Source: Streptomyces justiciae
GTDB taxonomy: Bacteria > Actinomycetota > Actinomycetes > Streptomycetales > Streptomycetaceae
DNA length: 64,000 bases
NCBI RefSeq assembly: GCF_015163075.1
Contig: NZ_JADDXU010000012.1
Coordinates: 186,001 to 250,000, forward strand
Reading direction: 5' to 3'
Shown here: one piece after another, positions 31,336 to 39,092 of the stretch
How the letters are laid out: every line of letters starts with the position of its first letter
How positions within the stretch are numbered: position 1 is the stretch's first letter
Notes under the pieces: model-generated
Seen by the model: only the letters and a program-made list of their open reading frames with translations
Databases searched by the model: none
What the model was told of the DNA's origin: nothing
Program-made: the position numbers and the translations under genes

Positions 31336-32763
31336 TTACTTCTTCGCTGTCGCCCATTCGTGCTGGGCTGCCACGTCCTGCTTCACCTCTGCCAGCTGGA
31401 TCGCCACCGCGCTCGGGGCCGTGCCGCCCCTGCCGTTGCGGGAGGCCAGGGCGCCCTTGACGTTGAGGACCGTGCGGACCTCGGGGGTGAGGTGGGCGCT
31501 GATCTTGGCGAACTGGTCGTCCGTCAGTTCGTCCAGTTCCTTGCCCTCGGCCTCCGCCGCCTTGACGCACTCGCCGGCGACCTCGTGGGCGACGCGGAAC
31601 GGGACGCCCTGCTTGACCAGCCACTCGGCGATGTCGGTGGCGAGGGAGAAGCCGGCCGGGGCCAGTTCCTCCATGCGCTCGCGGTTGACCGTGAGGGTGG
31701 CCATCATGCCGGTGAAGGCGGGGAGGAGGACCTCGAGCTGGTCGCAGGAGTCGAAGACCGGCTCCTTGTCCTCCTGGAGGTCACGGTTGTAGGCGAGGGG
31801 CAGCGCCTTGAGGGTCGCGAGAAGGCCCGTCAGGTTGCCGATCAGGCGCCCGGACTTGCCCCGCGCCAGCTCCGCGATGTCGGGGTTCTTCTTCTGCGGC
31901 ATGATCGACGAGCCCGTCGAGAACGCGTCGTGCAGGGTCACGAAGGAGAACTCCTTCGTGTTCCAGATGATGATCTCCTCGGCGATGCGGCTGAGGTTCA
32001 CGCCGATCATCGCCGTGATGAAGGCGAACTCCGCGACGAAGTCACGGGACGCCGTGCCGTCGATGGAGTTGCCGACGCTGCCGTGCTCGAAGCCGAGGTC
32101 CTTGGCCACCGCCTCCGGGTCCAGGCCGAGGGAGGAGCCGGCCAGGGCGCCCGCGCCGTACGGCGAGACGGCCGTGCGCTCGTCCCACTGGCGCAGCCGC
32201 TCGGCGTCCCGGGACAGGGACTGGACGTGGGCCAGGACGTGGTGGGCGAAGAGGACCGGCTGGGCGTGCTGGAGGTGGGTGCGGCCGGGCATCGCGACGT
32301 CCGGGTGGGCCTCCGCCAGGCCGATCAGGGCGTCCTGGAGGTCGGCGATGAGGCCGCCGATGATCCGGGCGTGGTCCCGCAGGTACATCCGGAACAGGGT
32401 CGCCACCTGGTCGTTGCGGGAGCGGCCGGCGCGGAGCTTGCCGCCGAGGTCCGGGCCGAGGCGCTCCAGCAGACCGCGCTCCAGGGCGGTGTGGACGTCC
32501 TCGTCGGCGATCGTGCCGACGAAGGAGCCGGAGGCCACGTCGGCTTCCAGCTGGTCGAGCCCGGCGATCATGCGCTCCAGCTCGTCCGCGGTGAGCAGGC
32601 CCGCCTTGTGGAGCACGCGCGCGTGGGCACGCGAACCGGCGATGTCGTACGGGGCCAGCCGCCAGTCGAAGTGCACGGACGCGGACAGCTTGGCCAGGGC
32701 CTCGGCGGGACCGTCGGCGAAACGGCCGCCCCAGAGCCGGACGTCACCGCTGTTGCTGCTCAC
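31336..32763 (-). CDS. argH: Argininosuccinate lyase
   Basis: A 475-residue lyase of the fumarase/aspartase superfamily, GTG start with GGAGCAACGC upstream. Signature segments are LWGGRFADGPAEALAKLSAS, GRSRNDQVATLFRMYLRD, MPGRTHLQHAQPVLFAHHVL and the catalytic loop STGSSIMPQKKNPDIAELAR. It cleaves argininosuccinate to arginine and fumarate, the last arginine step. It is separated from argCJBDR by 14 kb of other genes. Two overlapping palindromic TATGCA-rich boxes lie upstream, fitting ArgR control. Confidence 0.95.
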   Translation of the reverse strand: MSSNSGDVRLWGGRFADGPAEALAKLSASVHFDWRLAPYDIAGSRAHARVLHKAGLLTADELERMIAGLDQLEADVASGSFVGTIADEDVHTALERGLLERLGPDLGGKLRAGRSRNDQVATLFRMYLRDHARIIGGLIADLQDALIGLAEAHPDVAMPGRTHLQHAQPVLFAHHVLAHVQSLSRDAERLRQWDERTAVSPYGAGALAGSSLGLDPEAVAKDLGFEHGSVGNSIDGTASRDFVAEFAFITAMIGVNLSRIAEEIIIWNTKEFSFVTLHDAFSTGSSIMPQKKNPDIAELARGKSGRLIGNLTGLLATLKALPLAYNRDLQEDKEPVFDSCDQLEVLLPAFTGMMATLTVNRERMEELAPAGFSLATDIAEWLVKQGVPFRVAHEVAGECVKAAEAEGKELDELTDDQFAKISAHLTPEVRTVLNVKGALASRNGRGGTAPSAVAIQLAEVKQDVAAQHEWATAKK

Positions 32764-32793
32764 TTGCGTTGCTCCTCATCGCCGCATTCAAGG

Positions 32794-32822
32794 GTATGCA
32801 TGAGTATGCAGACCTCTGCATG
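32794..32822. promoter_or_regulatory. Tandem ARG boxes upstream of argH
   Basis: Two overlapping imperfect palindromes, GTATGCATGAGTATGCAG (32794-32811) and TATGCAGACCTCTGCATG (32805-32822), about 30-60 bp upstream of the argH GTG. They match the tandem TGCAT/ATGCA layout of arginine operators and stand out in composition. Confidence 0.75.
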
Positions 32823-32959
32823 ATTCGTCAATCTGACACGGTTTTTGGTCTCCCTTTGAACATGGGAAACCGCTTGCTCGTACCTCCCCCCGAACGCAGG
32901 CGCCGCGTTTGTGCACACCAAGAACTCGACGACACTCCCGACCCTTGTGAGGCATCCGC

Positions 32960-33862
32960 ATGTCCAGGGCTCTTCCGAAGTACAACAAGCGCCGCGTCGC
33001 GCTCATCGGCAGCGCTACCGCACTGGTGCTGACCGGTGCGGTGATCGCCGGTTCCGCCCTCGCCGGGGAGAGCTCCAAGAGCAGCGGCGACACCAACGCC
33101 CGCACCCTGGCGAGCCCGGGCACCATCACCTGCCCGGACGTCGCCTCCCAGCTCCCGGACATCCCGGCGAGCGCGCAGGCCGAGGTGGACCGCAACCTCA
33201 CCCTCCTCCAGACCCAGATCGACGAGGCCAACAAGCGTCTCGTAGACACCGTCGGCCAGGGCGGACCCAACTTCGTCCAGAACGCCATCCTCGGCCCCCT
33301 GGAGGACAAGCGGATCGCGACCGTCAACCGTATCGCCACGGCCATCGGGCGGACCGCCGAAAAGCCCCAGGGTCTTGACGCGCTCGCGCCCTGCACCCTG
33401 AACGCCGACGGCGCCGCCGGGGCCGGCGAAGAAGCGGGCGCCGGCGAAGAGGCGGGCGCGGGCGACGAGGCCGAGGCCACGCCGAGCGCGACGGCGACGG
33501 ACGCCGCCGGAGACGCGGGGCAGGACACCGGCAACGCGGGCGCGGGCGAGGACGCGGGCAACGCCGGCGTCGGCACCATCAGCTGCCCGGACGTCGCCTC
33601 CCAGCTCCCGGCCATCCCGGCCTCCGCGCAGGCCGAGGTCGACCGCAACCTGGCCCTCCTCCAGACCCAGATCGACGAGGCCAACACGCGACTGGTCAAC
33701 ACGGTCGGCCAGGGCGGACCCAACTTCGTCCAGAACGCCATCCTCGGCCCGCTGGCGGACAAGCGGACGTCGACCATCGACCGCATCGCCATCTCCATCG
33801 GCCGGACCGCCGAGAAGCCCCAGGGCCTGAACTCCCTGGCCGCCTGCACGCTCACCCAGTGA
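32960..33862 (+). CDS. Secreted protein with two copies of an unknown ~85-residue domain
   Basis: A 300-residue protein with a signal peptide (RVALIGSATALVLTGAVIAG, cut near residue 35). Residues about 55-145 form repeat 1: TCPDVASQLPDIPASAQAEV, LLQTQIDEANKRLVDTVGQG, GPNFVQNAILGPLEDKR, AEKPQGLDALAPCTL. An acidic Gly/Ala/Glu linker (GEEAGAGEEAGAGDEAEATP) follows, then repeat 2 (about 210-299) at about 85% identity. Each repeat begins and ends with a Cys, suggesting an intradomain disulfide. I do not recognise the domain. It is likely wall- or medium-located. Flanked by a good terminator downstream. Confidence 0.88.
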   Translation: MSRALPKYNKRRVALIGSATALVLTGAVIAGSALAGESSKSSGDTNARTLASPGTITCPDVASQLPDIPASAQAEVDRNLTLLQTQIDEANKRLVDTVGQGGPNFVQNAILGPLEDKRIATVNRIATAIGRTAEKPQGLDALAPCTLNADGAAGAGEEAGAGEEAGAGDEAEATPSATATDAAGDAGQDTGNAGAGEDAGNAGVGTISCPDVASQLPAIPASAQAEVDRNLALLQTQIDEANTRLVNTVGQGGPNFVQNAILGPLADKRTSTIDRIAISIGRTAEKPQGLNSLAACTLTQ

Positions 33863-33875
33863 CGTGACAGGTGCT

Positions 33876-33913
33876 GTGGCCGCCCCGAGTTCTGCGCCGG
33901 CCGGGGCGGCCAC
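33876..33913 (+). terminator. Intrinsic terminator of the repeat-domain gene
   Basis: A 12-bp stem (GTGGCCGCCCCG, 33876-33887, with CGGGGCGGCCAC, 33902-33913) and a 14-nt loop, 13 bp after the stop codon. Confidence 0.8.
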
Positions 33914-33946
33914 GGCGGGGAGCGGGGAAACGGACGCCTCGATTCA

Positions 33947-34001
33947 TTAGACAGGCGAAAGACTTGCGACCATAATCGTTAGACATGGGAAAGACTTACG
34001 A
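33947..34001 (+). repeat. Near-exact direct repeat spanning the PPOX gene start
   Basis: Two copies of a 23-bp unit beginning TTAGACA and ending ACTT-CGA (33947-33969 and 33979-34001) have 20 of 23 identical positions and a 32-bp period. The second copy includes the ATG at 33985. CATAAT between them may be a -10. Confidence 0.75.
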
Positions 34002-34572
34002 GCGCATAGACGGCAGGCTGCGTACCTTCATCGAGGAGCAGCCCCTCTTCTTCACCGCGACCGCCCCGCTGTCCGGCGACGGCACGGTCAACCTCTCCCC
34101 GAAGGGCCTCAAGGGCTCCTTCGCGGTCATCGATGAACTGACCGTCGCCTACCTGGACTTCGCCGGCTCCACCGCCGAGACGGTCGCGCACCTGCGGGAG
34201 AACGGCCGGATCACGCTCATGTGGTGCGCCTTCCAGGGCCCGCCCAACATCGTCCGGGTGCACGGCGAGGGCGAGGCGGTGCTGCGCGACGACCCCCGCT
34301 TCAAGGAACTGCTCACGCACTTCCCGGACATCGACCCGAGCCTGCACGGCCTGCGGGCGATCATCGTGGTGACGGCCCGGCAGATCCGGGACTCCTGCGG
34401 CTACGCGGTGCCCTTCATGACGTACGACGAGGACCGCGACCTGCACGCCAGGCGCTTCGCTCGTGAGGACGACGCATCGCTGAGCGCCTACTTCGAAAAG
34501 AAGGAACACATCGCGACGAGCCTGGATGGCCTACCCGGGCTGCCGTTGCCGTTGCCGCCCTCTACCGTCTGA
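33985..34572 (+). CDS. Pyridoxamine 5'-phosphate oxidase-family protein
   Basis: A 195-residue PPOX/FMN split-barrel protein. It begins MGKTYERIDGRLRTFIEEQP and has FFTATAPLSGDGTVNLSPKG, VAYLDFAGSTAETVAHLREN and RITLMWCAFQGPPNIVRVHG, the pattern of FMN- or F420-binding split barrels. It ends with a Pro/Leu tail. The real cofactor and substrate are unknown; it is not a PdxH. The ATG lies inside the second copy of a direct repeat. The next gene starts 3 bp after its stop, so they are probably one operon. Confidence 0.85.
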   Translation: MGKTYERIDGRLRTFIEEQPLFFTATAPLSGDGTVNLSPKGLKGSFAVIDELTVAYLDFAGSTAETVAHLRENGRITLMWCAFQGPPNIVRVHGEGEAVLRDDPRFKELLTHFPDIDPSLHGLRAIIVVTARQIRDSCGYAVPFMTYDEDRDLHARRFAREDDASLSAYFEKKEHIATSLDGLPGLPLPLPPSTV

Positions 34573-34575
34573 GCC

Positions 34576-35280
34576 ATGGGCTCCCCCGCCGTCGCCACGG
34601 CTCTCGTGTCCGCGTCCCTCCTCGTGCTCGGCGCCGCGCCCGGCGGTGGGCAGCCGCCGCTTCCCGCGCGGATGGCCGACACGGGCGGCGGGACGCAGCT
34701 GATCACCGCGGTGGCCGCGAAAGCCTCCGCCACCTCCGGCACGGTCACCTGGTGGGAGCTCAGCAACGGGCGGTGGGTGAAGGCCGGTTCGGCCGCGGCG
34801 CGGTTCGGGGCGAACGGCCTCGTGGAGGGCACCTCGCGCAGGCAGGGGACGAACACGACTCCGGCGGGGCTGTACGACCTGCCGTACGCCTTCGGCATCA
34901 AGGCAGCGCCGAGCGGGACGTCGTACAAGTACCGCCCTGTGCGCGGGAGTTCGTGGTGGTGCCAGGACAACGACTCGCGTGTCTACAACCGTTGGAGCGA
35001 GCCCCGTGCCGAGGACTGCCGGGCCGCCGAGTCCGAGCATCTGATCGCGTACGAGAAGCAGTACGCGTACGCCATGGTGATCGGATTCAACTACGCGAAG
35101 CCGGTGCGCGGTCGGGGTGCCGGGATCTTCCTGCACGTCAACGGCAATGGGGCGACGGCGGGTTGTGTGTCCGTGTCGGCGGACGCGATGCGCCGGATTC
35201 TGAAGTGGGCCGATCCCGGGCGGGAGCCGCACATCGCGATCGGTACGACGGGCGGGCAGACGGCGATCACCCGGTACTGA
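34576..35280 (+). CDS. Secreted L,D-transpeptidase-like (YkuD-type) protein
   Basis: A 234-residue secreted protein with a short signal (VATALVSASLLVLGAAPGGG). The catalytic segment is GAGIFLHVNGNGATAGCVSV, giving the His and Cys pattern of YkuD L,D-transpeptidases (HxxxxxxxxxGCxxV). Upstream motifs GTNTTPAGLYDLPYAFGIKA and KYRPVRGSSWWCQDNDSRVY are typical of this Streptomyces group. It may cross-link peptidoglycan or cut it; catalysis here is inferred from motif. It overlaps the convergent histidine kinase gene by 14 bp at the 3' end. Confidence 0.85.
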   Translation: MGSPAVATALVSASLLVLGAAPGGGQPPLPARMADTGGGTQLITAVAAKASATSGTVTWWELSNGRWVKAGSAAARFGANGLVEGTSRRQGTNTTPAGLYDLPYAFGIKAAPSGTSYKYRPVRGSSWWCQDNDSRVYNRWSEPRAEDCRAAESEHLIAYEKQYAYAMVIGFNYAKPVRGRGAGIFLHVNGNGATAGCVSVSADAMRRILKWADPGREPHIAIGTTGGQTAITRY

Positions 35281-36802
35281 GCCGGACGGTGAAGGTGGTC
35301 GAGCCCGGTGCGCTGCGCAGGCTCACCTGTCCGCCGTGTGCCTCGGCGACCGCGGCCACGATCGACAGGCCCAGGCCCGCACCGCCACCGGGGGCGTCGG
35401 TGCGGCGGCGGTCGGCTCGGGTGAAGCGTTCGAAGACGCCGGGCTGGATGTCCTCTGGGACGCCGGGGCCGTCGTCGTGGACCGTGAGGACGGCCGCCGT
35501 GGCCCCGGCCCCGGCCCCAGCCCCAGCCCCGGACTCGGTCTCGGTCTCGATCTCGGTCTCGGTCTCGGTCTCGATCTCCAGGGAGACCGTCACCTTGGTG
35601 CCCACAGGTGTGTGCCCACGCGCGTTGGCCAACAGGTTGGCCAACAGTTGTTGGAGCCGGTGGGCGTCGCCCGTGACCGTGACCGGTTCCTCGGGGAGCT
35701 CCAGCGTCCAGCGGTGATCGGGGCCCGCGGCCCGGGCGTCCGTCACCGCGTCCAGGACCAGCATGGTCAGGTCGACCGGGTGGCGCTCCAGAGGGCGGCC
35801 CGCGTCCAGCCGGGCCAGCAGCAGCATCTCGTCGACCATCTCGCCCATGCGGGACGACTCGGCGGCGATGCGCTCCAGGGCCCGTTTGATCTCCGGCGGG
35901 ACCGGCCCGGGGTGCAGGAGCGCCAGCTCCGCATGGCCGCGCACCGACGCGACCGGGGTGCGCAGCTCATGGCTGGCGTCGGCGGCGAAGCTGCGCAGCC
36001 GCTCCTCACTCGCGTGCCGTTTGGTGAGCGCGTCCTCGACATGGCCCAGCATGCGGTTGAAGGCGCCGGCGACCTGGCCGACCTCGCTTCGGGGGTCGGA
36101 CTCCGGGGCCCGGGGCGGCAGCGCCACCTCGCCGCTGGCCAGCGGGAGTTCGCTGACCCGGGTGGCGGTCGCCGCGACGCGGCTGAGCGGGCGGAGCGAC
36201 CAGCGCACCCAGAGCGCCCCGGCCACGCCGGTGACGGTGAGGGCGAGGCCGAAGACGATCCCGGCGAGCAGTTCGAGGCGGTGGACCGTGGCCTCGACGG
36301 GCTCCAGGGGCAGGCCGGTGATCAGGACGTCGCCGTCGATGCCGCTCGTCACCAGCACGCGGTAGTCGTCGAGCGCGGAGAGGTCGACGGTGTGGGCCTT
36401 GCCGTCGGCCGGGATCGCGGTGAGCCTCTTCTCGTCGCCGGCGGTCAGTGCGACGTTCTCGGTGCCGCTCGGGCGGACGACCGCCGCGTGGGTGGCCGTG
36501 CCGTCGACCAGACGGGCGCCGAAGGTGCCGATGGCCTGGTGGCGGGTGTCGCCGTGTTCGTCGCCGTCGTGGTCGTCGGTGCCGCTGGGCAGCTCTCCCT
36601 TGTGCTCCAGGCTCACCGCGAAGCGGTTCCCGGCCTCCGTCAGCTGCTCGTCGAGGCGGCCGGTGAGGAAGCCGCGCAGTCCGACGACGGCGGCCAGACC
36701 GACCGCGGCGCAGCTGACCGCCAGCAGCACCACCAGGCCGCAGGTGAGCCGGGCGCGCAGGGTGTGCGGGCGGGGCAGGCGTCGTAGAAGAGCGAGGGTC
36801 AC
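35267..36802 (-). CDS. Sensor histidine kinase of the flavin electron-transfer locus
   Basis: A 511-residue membrane kinase, GTG start overlapping the response regulator stop by 4 bp. TM1 is about 15-42, the extracytoplasmic sensor about 43-173 and TM2 about 176-197. HAMP follows, then the H-box ADASHELRTPVASVRGH (His about 278), the N-box QQLLANLLANARGH and G-boxes DDGPGVPED and GAGLGLSIV. The sensor loop has a metal-ligand-like cluster GTDDHDGDEHGDTRHQ (about 73-88). Inside the ATPase domain is an unusual insertion of ETET and AGAG dipeptide repeats (about 405-432). It should respond to an external signal and phosphorylate the adjacent regulator. Confidence 0.92.
   Translation of the reverse strand: MTLALLRRLPRPHTLRARLTCGLVVLLAVSCAAVGLAAVVGLRGFLTGRLDEQLTEAGNRFAVSLEHKGELPSGTDDHDGDEHGDTRHQAIGTFGARLVDGTATHAAVVRPSGTENVALTAGDEKRLTAIPADGKAHTVDLSALDDYRVLVTSGIDGDVLITGLPLEPVEATVHRLELLAGIVFGLALTVTGVAGALWVRWSLRPLSRVAATATRVSELPLASGEVALPPRAPESDPRSEVGQVAGAFNRMLGHVEDALTKRHASEERLRSFAADASHELRTPVASVRGHAELALLHPGPVPPEIKRALERIAAESSRMGEMVDEMLLLARLDAGRPLERHPVDLTMLVLDAVTDARAAGPDHRWTLELPEEPVTVTGDAHRLQQLLANLLANARGHTPVGTKVTVSLEIETETETEIETETESGAGAGAGAGATAAVLTVHDDGPGVPEDIQPGVFERFTRADRRRTDAPGGGAGLGLSIVAAVAEAHGGQVSLRSAPGSTTFTVRLSTG
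35500..35585 (-). repeat. In-frame hexanucleotide repeats in the histidine kinase gene
   Basis: On the plus strand, TCGGTC/TCGATC units (about 35534-35577) follow GGCCCC/AGCCCC units (about 35502-35532). They encode alternating ETE(I) and GAGA dipeptides between the N and G1 boxes. Six-base units keep the frame, so length changes would not break the gene. Confidence 0.85.
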
Positions 36803-37539
36803 GGGGTCACCGGCTTGAGCACGTATCCGGCGCCGCGCACGGTGTGGATCATCGGTTCCCGGCCCGCGTCCACCTTCTTGCGCAGGTAGGAGATGTACAG
36901 CTCGACGACATGGGCGCGGCCGCCGAAGTCGTAGGACCACACCCGGTCGAGGATCTGGGCCTTGCTGAGCACCCGGCGCGGGTTGCGCATGAGGAAGCGG
37001 AGCAGTTCGAACTCGGTCGGGGAGAGTTCGATCAGTTCGCCCCCGCGGGTCACCTCGCGGGCGTCCTCGTCCATGACCAGGTCGCCGATGGTCAGCCGCG
37101 GGCCCTCCTCCAGCTGCCGGGCCATGCCGGCGCGGCGCAGCAGTCCGCGCAGCCGGGCGACGACCTCCTCCAGGCTGAACGGCTTGGTGACGTAGTCGTC
37201 GCCGCCCGCCGTGATCCCGGCGATGCGGTCCTCGACGGCGTCGCGGGCGGTGAGGAAGAGCACGCACACGTCGGGCTTCACGGCGTGCAGGGCGCGCAGC
37301 ACGGCGAAGCCGTCGGTGTCGGGCAGCATCACGTCCAGGACGACGGCGTCGGGCAGCAGCTCACGAGCCGCGACGACCGCCGAGGCCCCGTCGCCGGCGG
37401 TGCGCACCTGCCAGCCCTCGTAGCGCAGGGCGCCGGACAGGACCTCGGCGAGGTCCTCGTCGTCGTCCACGACGAGGACGCGCAGCGGGGTGCCGTTGGG
37501 GCGGGCGAGGGCGGGGCGGCCGGAGCGGGTGGTGTTCAT
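36799..37539 (-). CDS. OmpR-family response regulator
   Basis: A 246-residue regulator. The receiver domain has LRVLVVDDDEDLAEVLSGAL, the phosphoacceptor in DAVVLDVMLPDTDGFAVLRA and the Lys in DYVTKPFSLEEVVARL. The winged-helix DNA-binding domain contains LSPTEFELLRFLMRNPRRVL and VWSYDFGGRAHVVELYISYL. It is divergent from the first ferric-reductase-like gene across 193 bp. That region carries three direct repeats of CTCTGAG at 11-bp spacing, the arrangement that OmpR/PhoB-type dimers bind. Likely regulates itself and the electron-transfer genes. Confidence 0.94.
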   Translation of the reverse strand: MNTTRSGRPALARPNGTPLRVLVVDDDEDLAEVLSGALRYEGWQVRTAGDGASAVVAARELLPDAVVLDVMLPDTDGFAVLRALHAVKPDVCVLFLTARDAVEDRIAGITAGGDDYVTKPFSLEEVVARLRGLLRRAGMARQLEEGPRLTIGDLVMDEDAREVTRGGELIELSPTEFELLRFLMRNPRRVLSKAQILDRVWSYDFGGRAHVVELYISYLRKKVDAGREPMIHTVRGAGYVLKPVTP

Positions 37540-37612
37540 GGCCCTTCACAGGAATCGTGTGCGTGCTGCTTCCAGGATCGCCTCTGGTGCGGCCGCCCGG
37601 CGCCCGCGCTTG

Positions 37613-37641
37613 CTCTGAGTTTCCTCTGAGTGCGCTCTGAG
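37613..37641. promoter_or_regulatory. Triple direct repeat CTCTGAG (11-bp period), candidate response regulator site
   Basis: CTCTGAG occurs at 37613-37619, 37624-37630 and 37635-37641, each exactly 11 bp apart (one helical turn). A partial TTCTGAG follows at 37659. It lies 74 bp from the regulator start and 92 bp from the first oxidoreductase start. Confidence 0.75.
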
Positions 37642-37686
37642 GCCGCCGTTTCAGAGGGTTCTGAGAAGTTCGGCCCGCACAGTTGC

Positions 37687-37718
37687 GTCCTGCCAGCGCC
37701 GTTGCGTCCTGGCAGGAC
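37687..37718. promoter_or_regulatory. 10-bp inverted repeat just upstream of the first oxidoreductase gene
   Basis: GTCCTGCCAG (37687-37696) is the exact complement of CTGGCAGGAC (37709-37718), spaced by 12 bp and ending 14 bp before the ATG. It also contains two copies of GTTGCGTCCTG 19 bp apart. It could be an operator or a leader RNA hairpin. Confidence 0.55.
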
Positions 37719-37732
37719 GAAAGGACGTACCC

Positions 37733-39082
37733 ATGACCACCCTGTACGAGCGGACGGCGCCGCCCGTGCCGCTCGCCGCCCGGCGCTCCCCCGCGGGCCC
37801 GCTGCTCGCCCTGTTGTGGGCCGGGGCGGCGGGCGCGGTGGCGCTGTGGTGGGCGAACACCGGTTCCGTGGTGGGGGCGGCCGGGTGGCTGACGAACGCC
37901 GGGCGGATCGCCGGGCTGCTGTGCGGGTACGCCTGTGCCGTGCTGGTCGGGCTGATGGCGCGGGTGCCGCTGCTGGAGCGCCGGATCGGCTCGGACCGGG
38001 TGGCGCGCTGGCACGCCATGGCGGGGCGCTACACGATCAGTCTGCTGGTGGCGCACGTGGTGCTGATCCTGGCCGGGTACGCGGCGCAGGACGGCCGGTC
38101 GGTCGTCGACGAGACGGTGACGGTGGTCCTGGACTATCCGGAGATGCTGAAGGCGACCGCCGGCACGCTGGTCCTCCTCGCGGTCGGTGTCACCTCGGTG
38201 CGGGCCGTGCGGCGCCGGGTCGGGCACGAGTTCTGGTACTACGTCCATCTGCTGACGTACGCGGCCGTGTTCCTGGTCTTCTTCCACCAGGTCCAGCTGG
38301 GTTCCGACCTCACGGCCGGTCCGGCGCGGGCCGCCTGGTACGCGCTGTACCTGGGGGTGGCGGCGCTGGTGCTGTGGTTCCGGGTGCTCGTGCCGGTGCG
38401 GCTGAACCTGCGGCACCGGCTGCGGGTGGAGTCCGTGCACCGGGAGGCGCCGGGCGTGTGGTCCGTCGTCGTGCGCGGGCAGGGGCTGGAGCGACTGGGC
38501 GCGCAGGCGGGGCAGTTCTTCCGCTGGCGGTTCCTCACCGGGGGCATGTGGGGGACGTCGTCGCCGTACTCTCTGTCGGCGCCGCCTCGCGGGGACCGGT
38601 TGCGGATCACGGTGAAGGCGCTCGGCGACCACAGCACGGCGGTGGCGCTGCTGCGGCCCGGCACCCGGGTGTGGGCGGAGGGGCCGTACGGCGCGCTGAC
38701 CGCCGAACGGCGCACCTCGCACCGGGCGTTGCTCATTGCGGGCGGTGTCGGCGTCACCCCGCTGCGGGCGCTGTTCGAGACGCTGCCGGGCGAGGTGACC
38801 CTGCTGTACCGGGCGCGGACGGTCGAAGACCTCGCGCTGGGCGGCGAGTTGGAGGCCCTGGCGCGGTGGCGCGGGGCGCGGGTGCACTACCTGCTCAACG
38901 GGCCGGACGGTGAACGCCCGCGCCTGACCCCGGAGTTGCTGCGCGCGGCCGTACCCGAGGGGCTGGCCGGGCACGACGTGTACCTGTGCGGTCCTGACGG
39001 CTTCGCCCGCGAGGTGTACGGGGCGCTGCGTGCCGCCGGGGTGCCCGACCGCTGTATCCACCACGAGTCGTTCGAGTTGTGA
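37733..39082 (+). CDS. Ferric-reductase-like membrane flavohaem oxidoreductase 1
   Basis: A 449-residue protein. Residues about 1-215 form a six-helix ferric-reductase-like membrane domain with paired haem-ligand-like histidines in WHAMAGRYTISLLVAHVVLI and FWYYVHLLTYAAVFLVFFHQ. Residues about 225-449 form a ferredoxin-NADP-reductase-type domain: FAD-binding SSPYSLSAPPRGD, NAD(P)-binding LLIAGGVGVTPLRALFETLP and CGPDGF. Electrons would pass from NAD(P)H inside through FAD and haem to the outside. The anchored FMN protein encoded 10 bp downstream is the probable acceptor. It shares about 60% identity with the second copy at 39600. Confidence 0.88.
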   Translation: MTTLYERTAPPVPLAARRSPAGPLLALLWAGAAGAVALWWANTGSVVGAAGWLTNAGRIAGLLCGYACAVLVGLMARVPLLERRIGSDRVARWHAMAGRYTISLLVAHVVLILAGYAAQDGRSVVDETVTVVLDYPEMLKATAGTLVLLAVGVTSVRAVRRRVGHEFWYYVHLLTYAAVFLVFFHQVQLGSDLTAGPARAAWYALYLGVAALVLWFRVLVPVRLNLRHRLRVESVHREAPGVWSVVVRGQGLERLGAQAGQFFRWRFLTGGMWGTSSPYSLSAPPRGDRLRITVKALGDHSTAVALLRPGTRVWAEGPYGALTAERRTSHRALLIAGGVGVTPLRALFETLPGEVTLLYRARTVEDLALGGELEALARWRGARVHYLLNGPDGERPRLTPELLRAAVPEGLAGHDVYLCGPDGFAREVYGALRAAGVPDRCIHHESFEL

Positions 39083-39092
39083 GGCCACGCAC

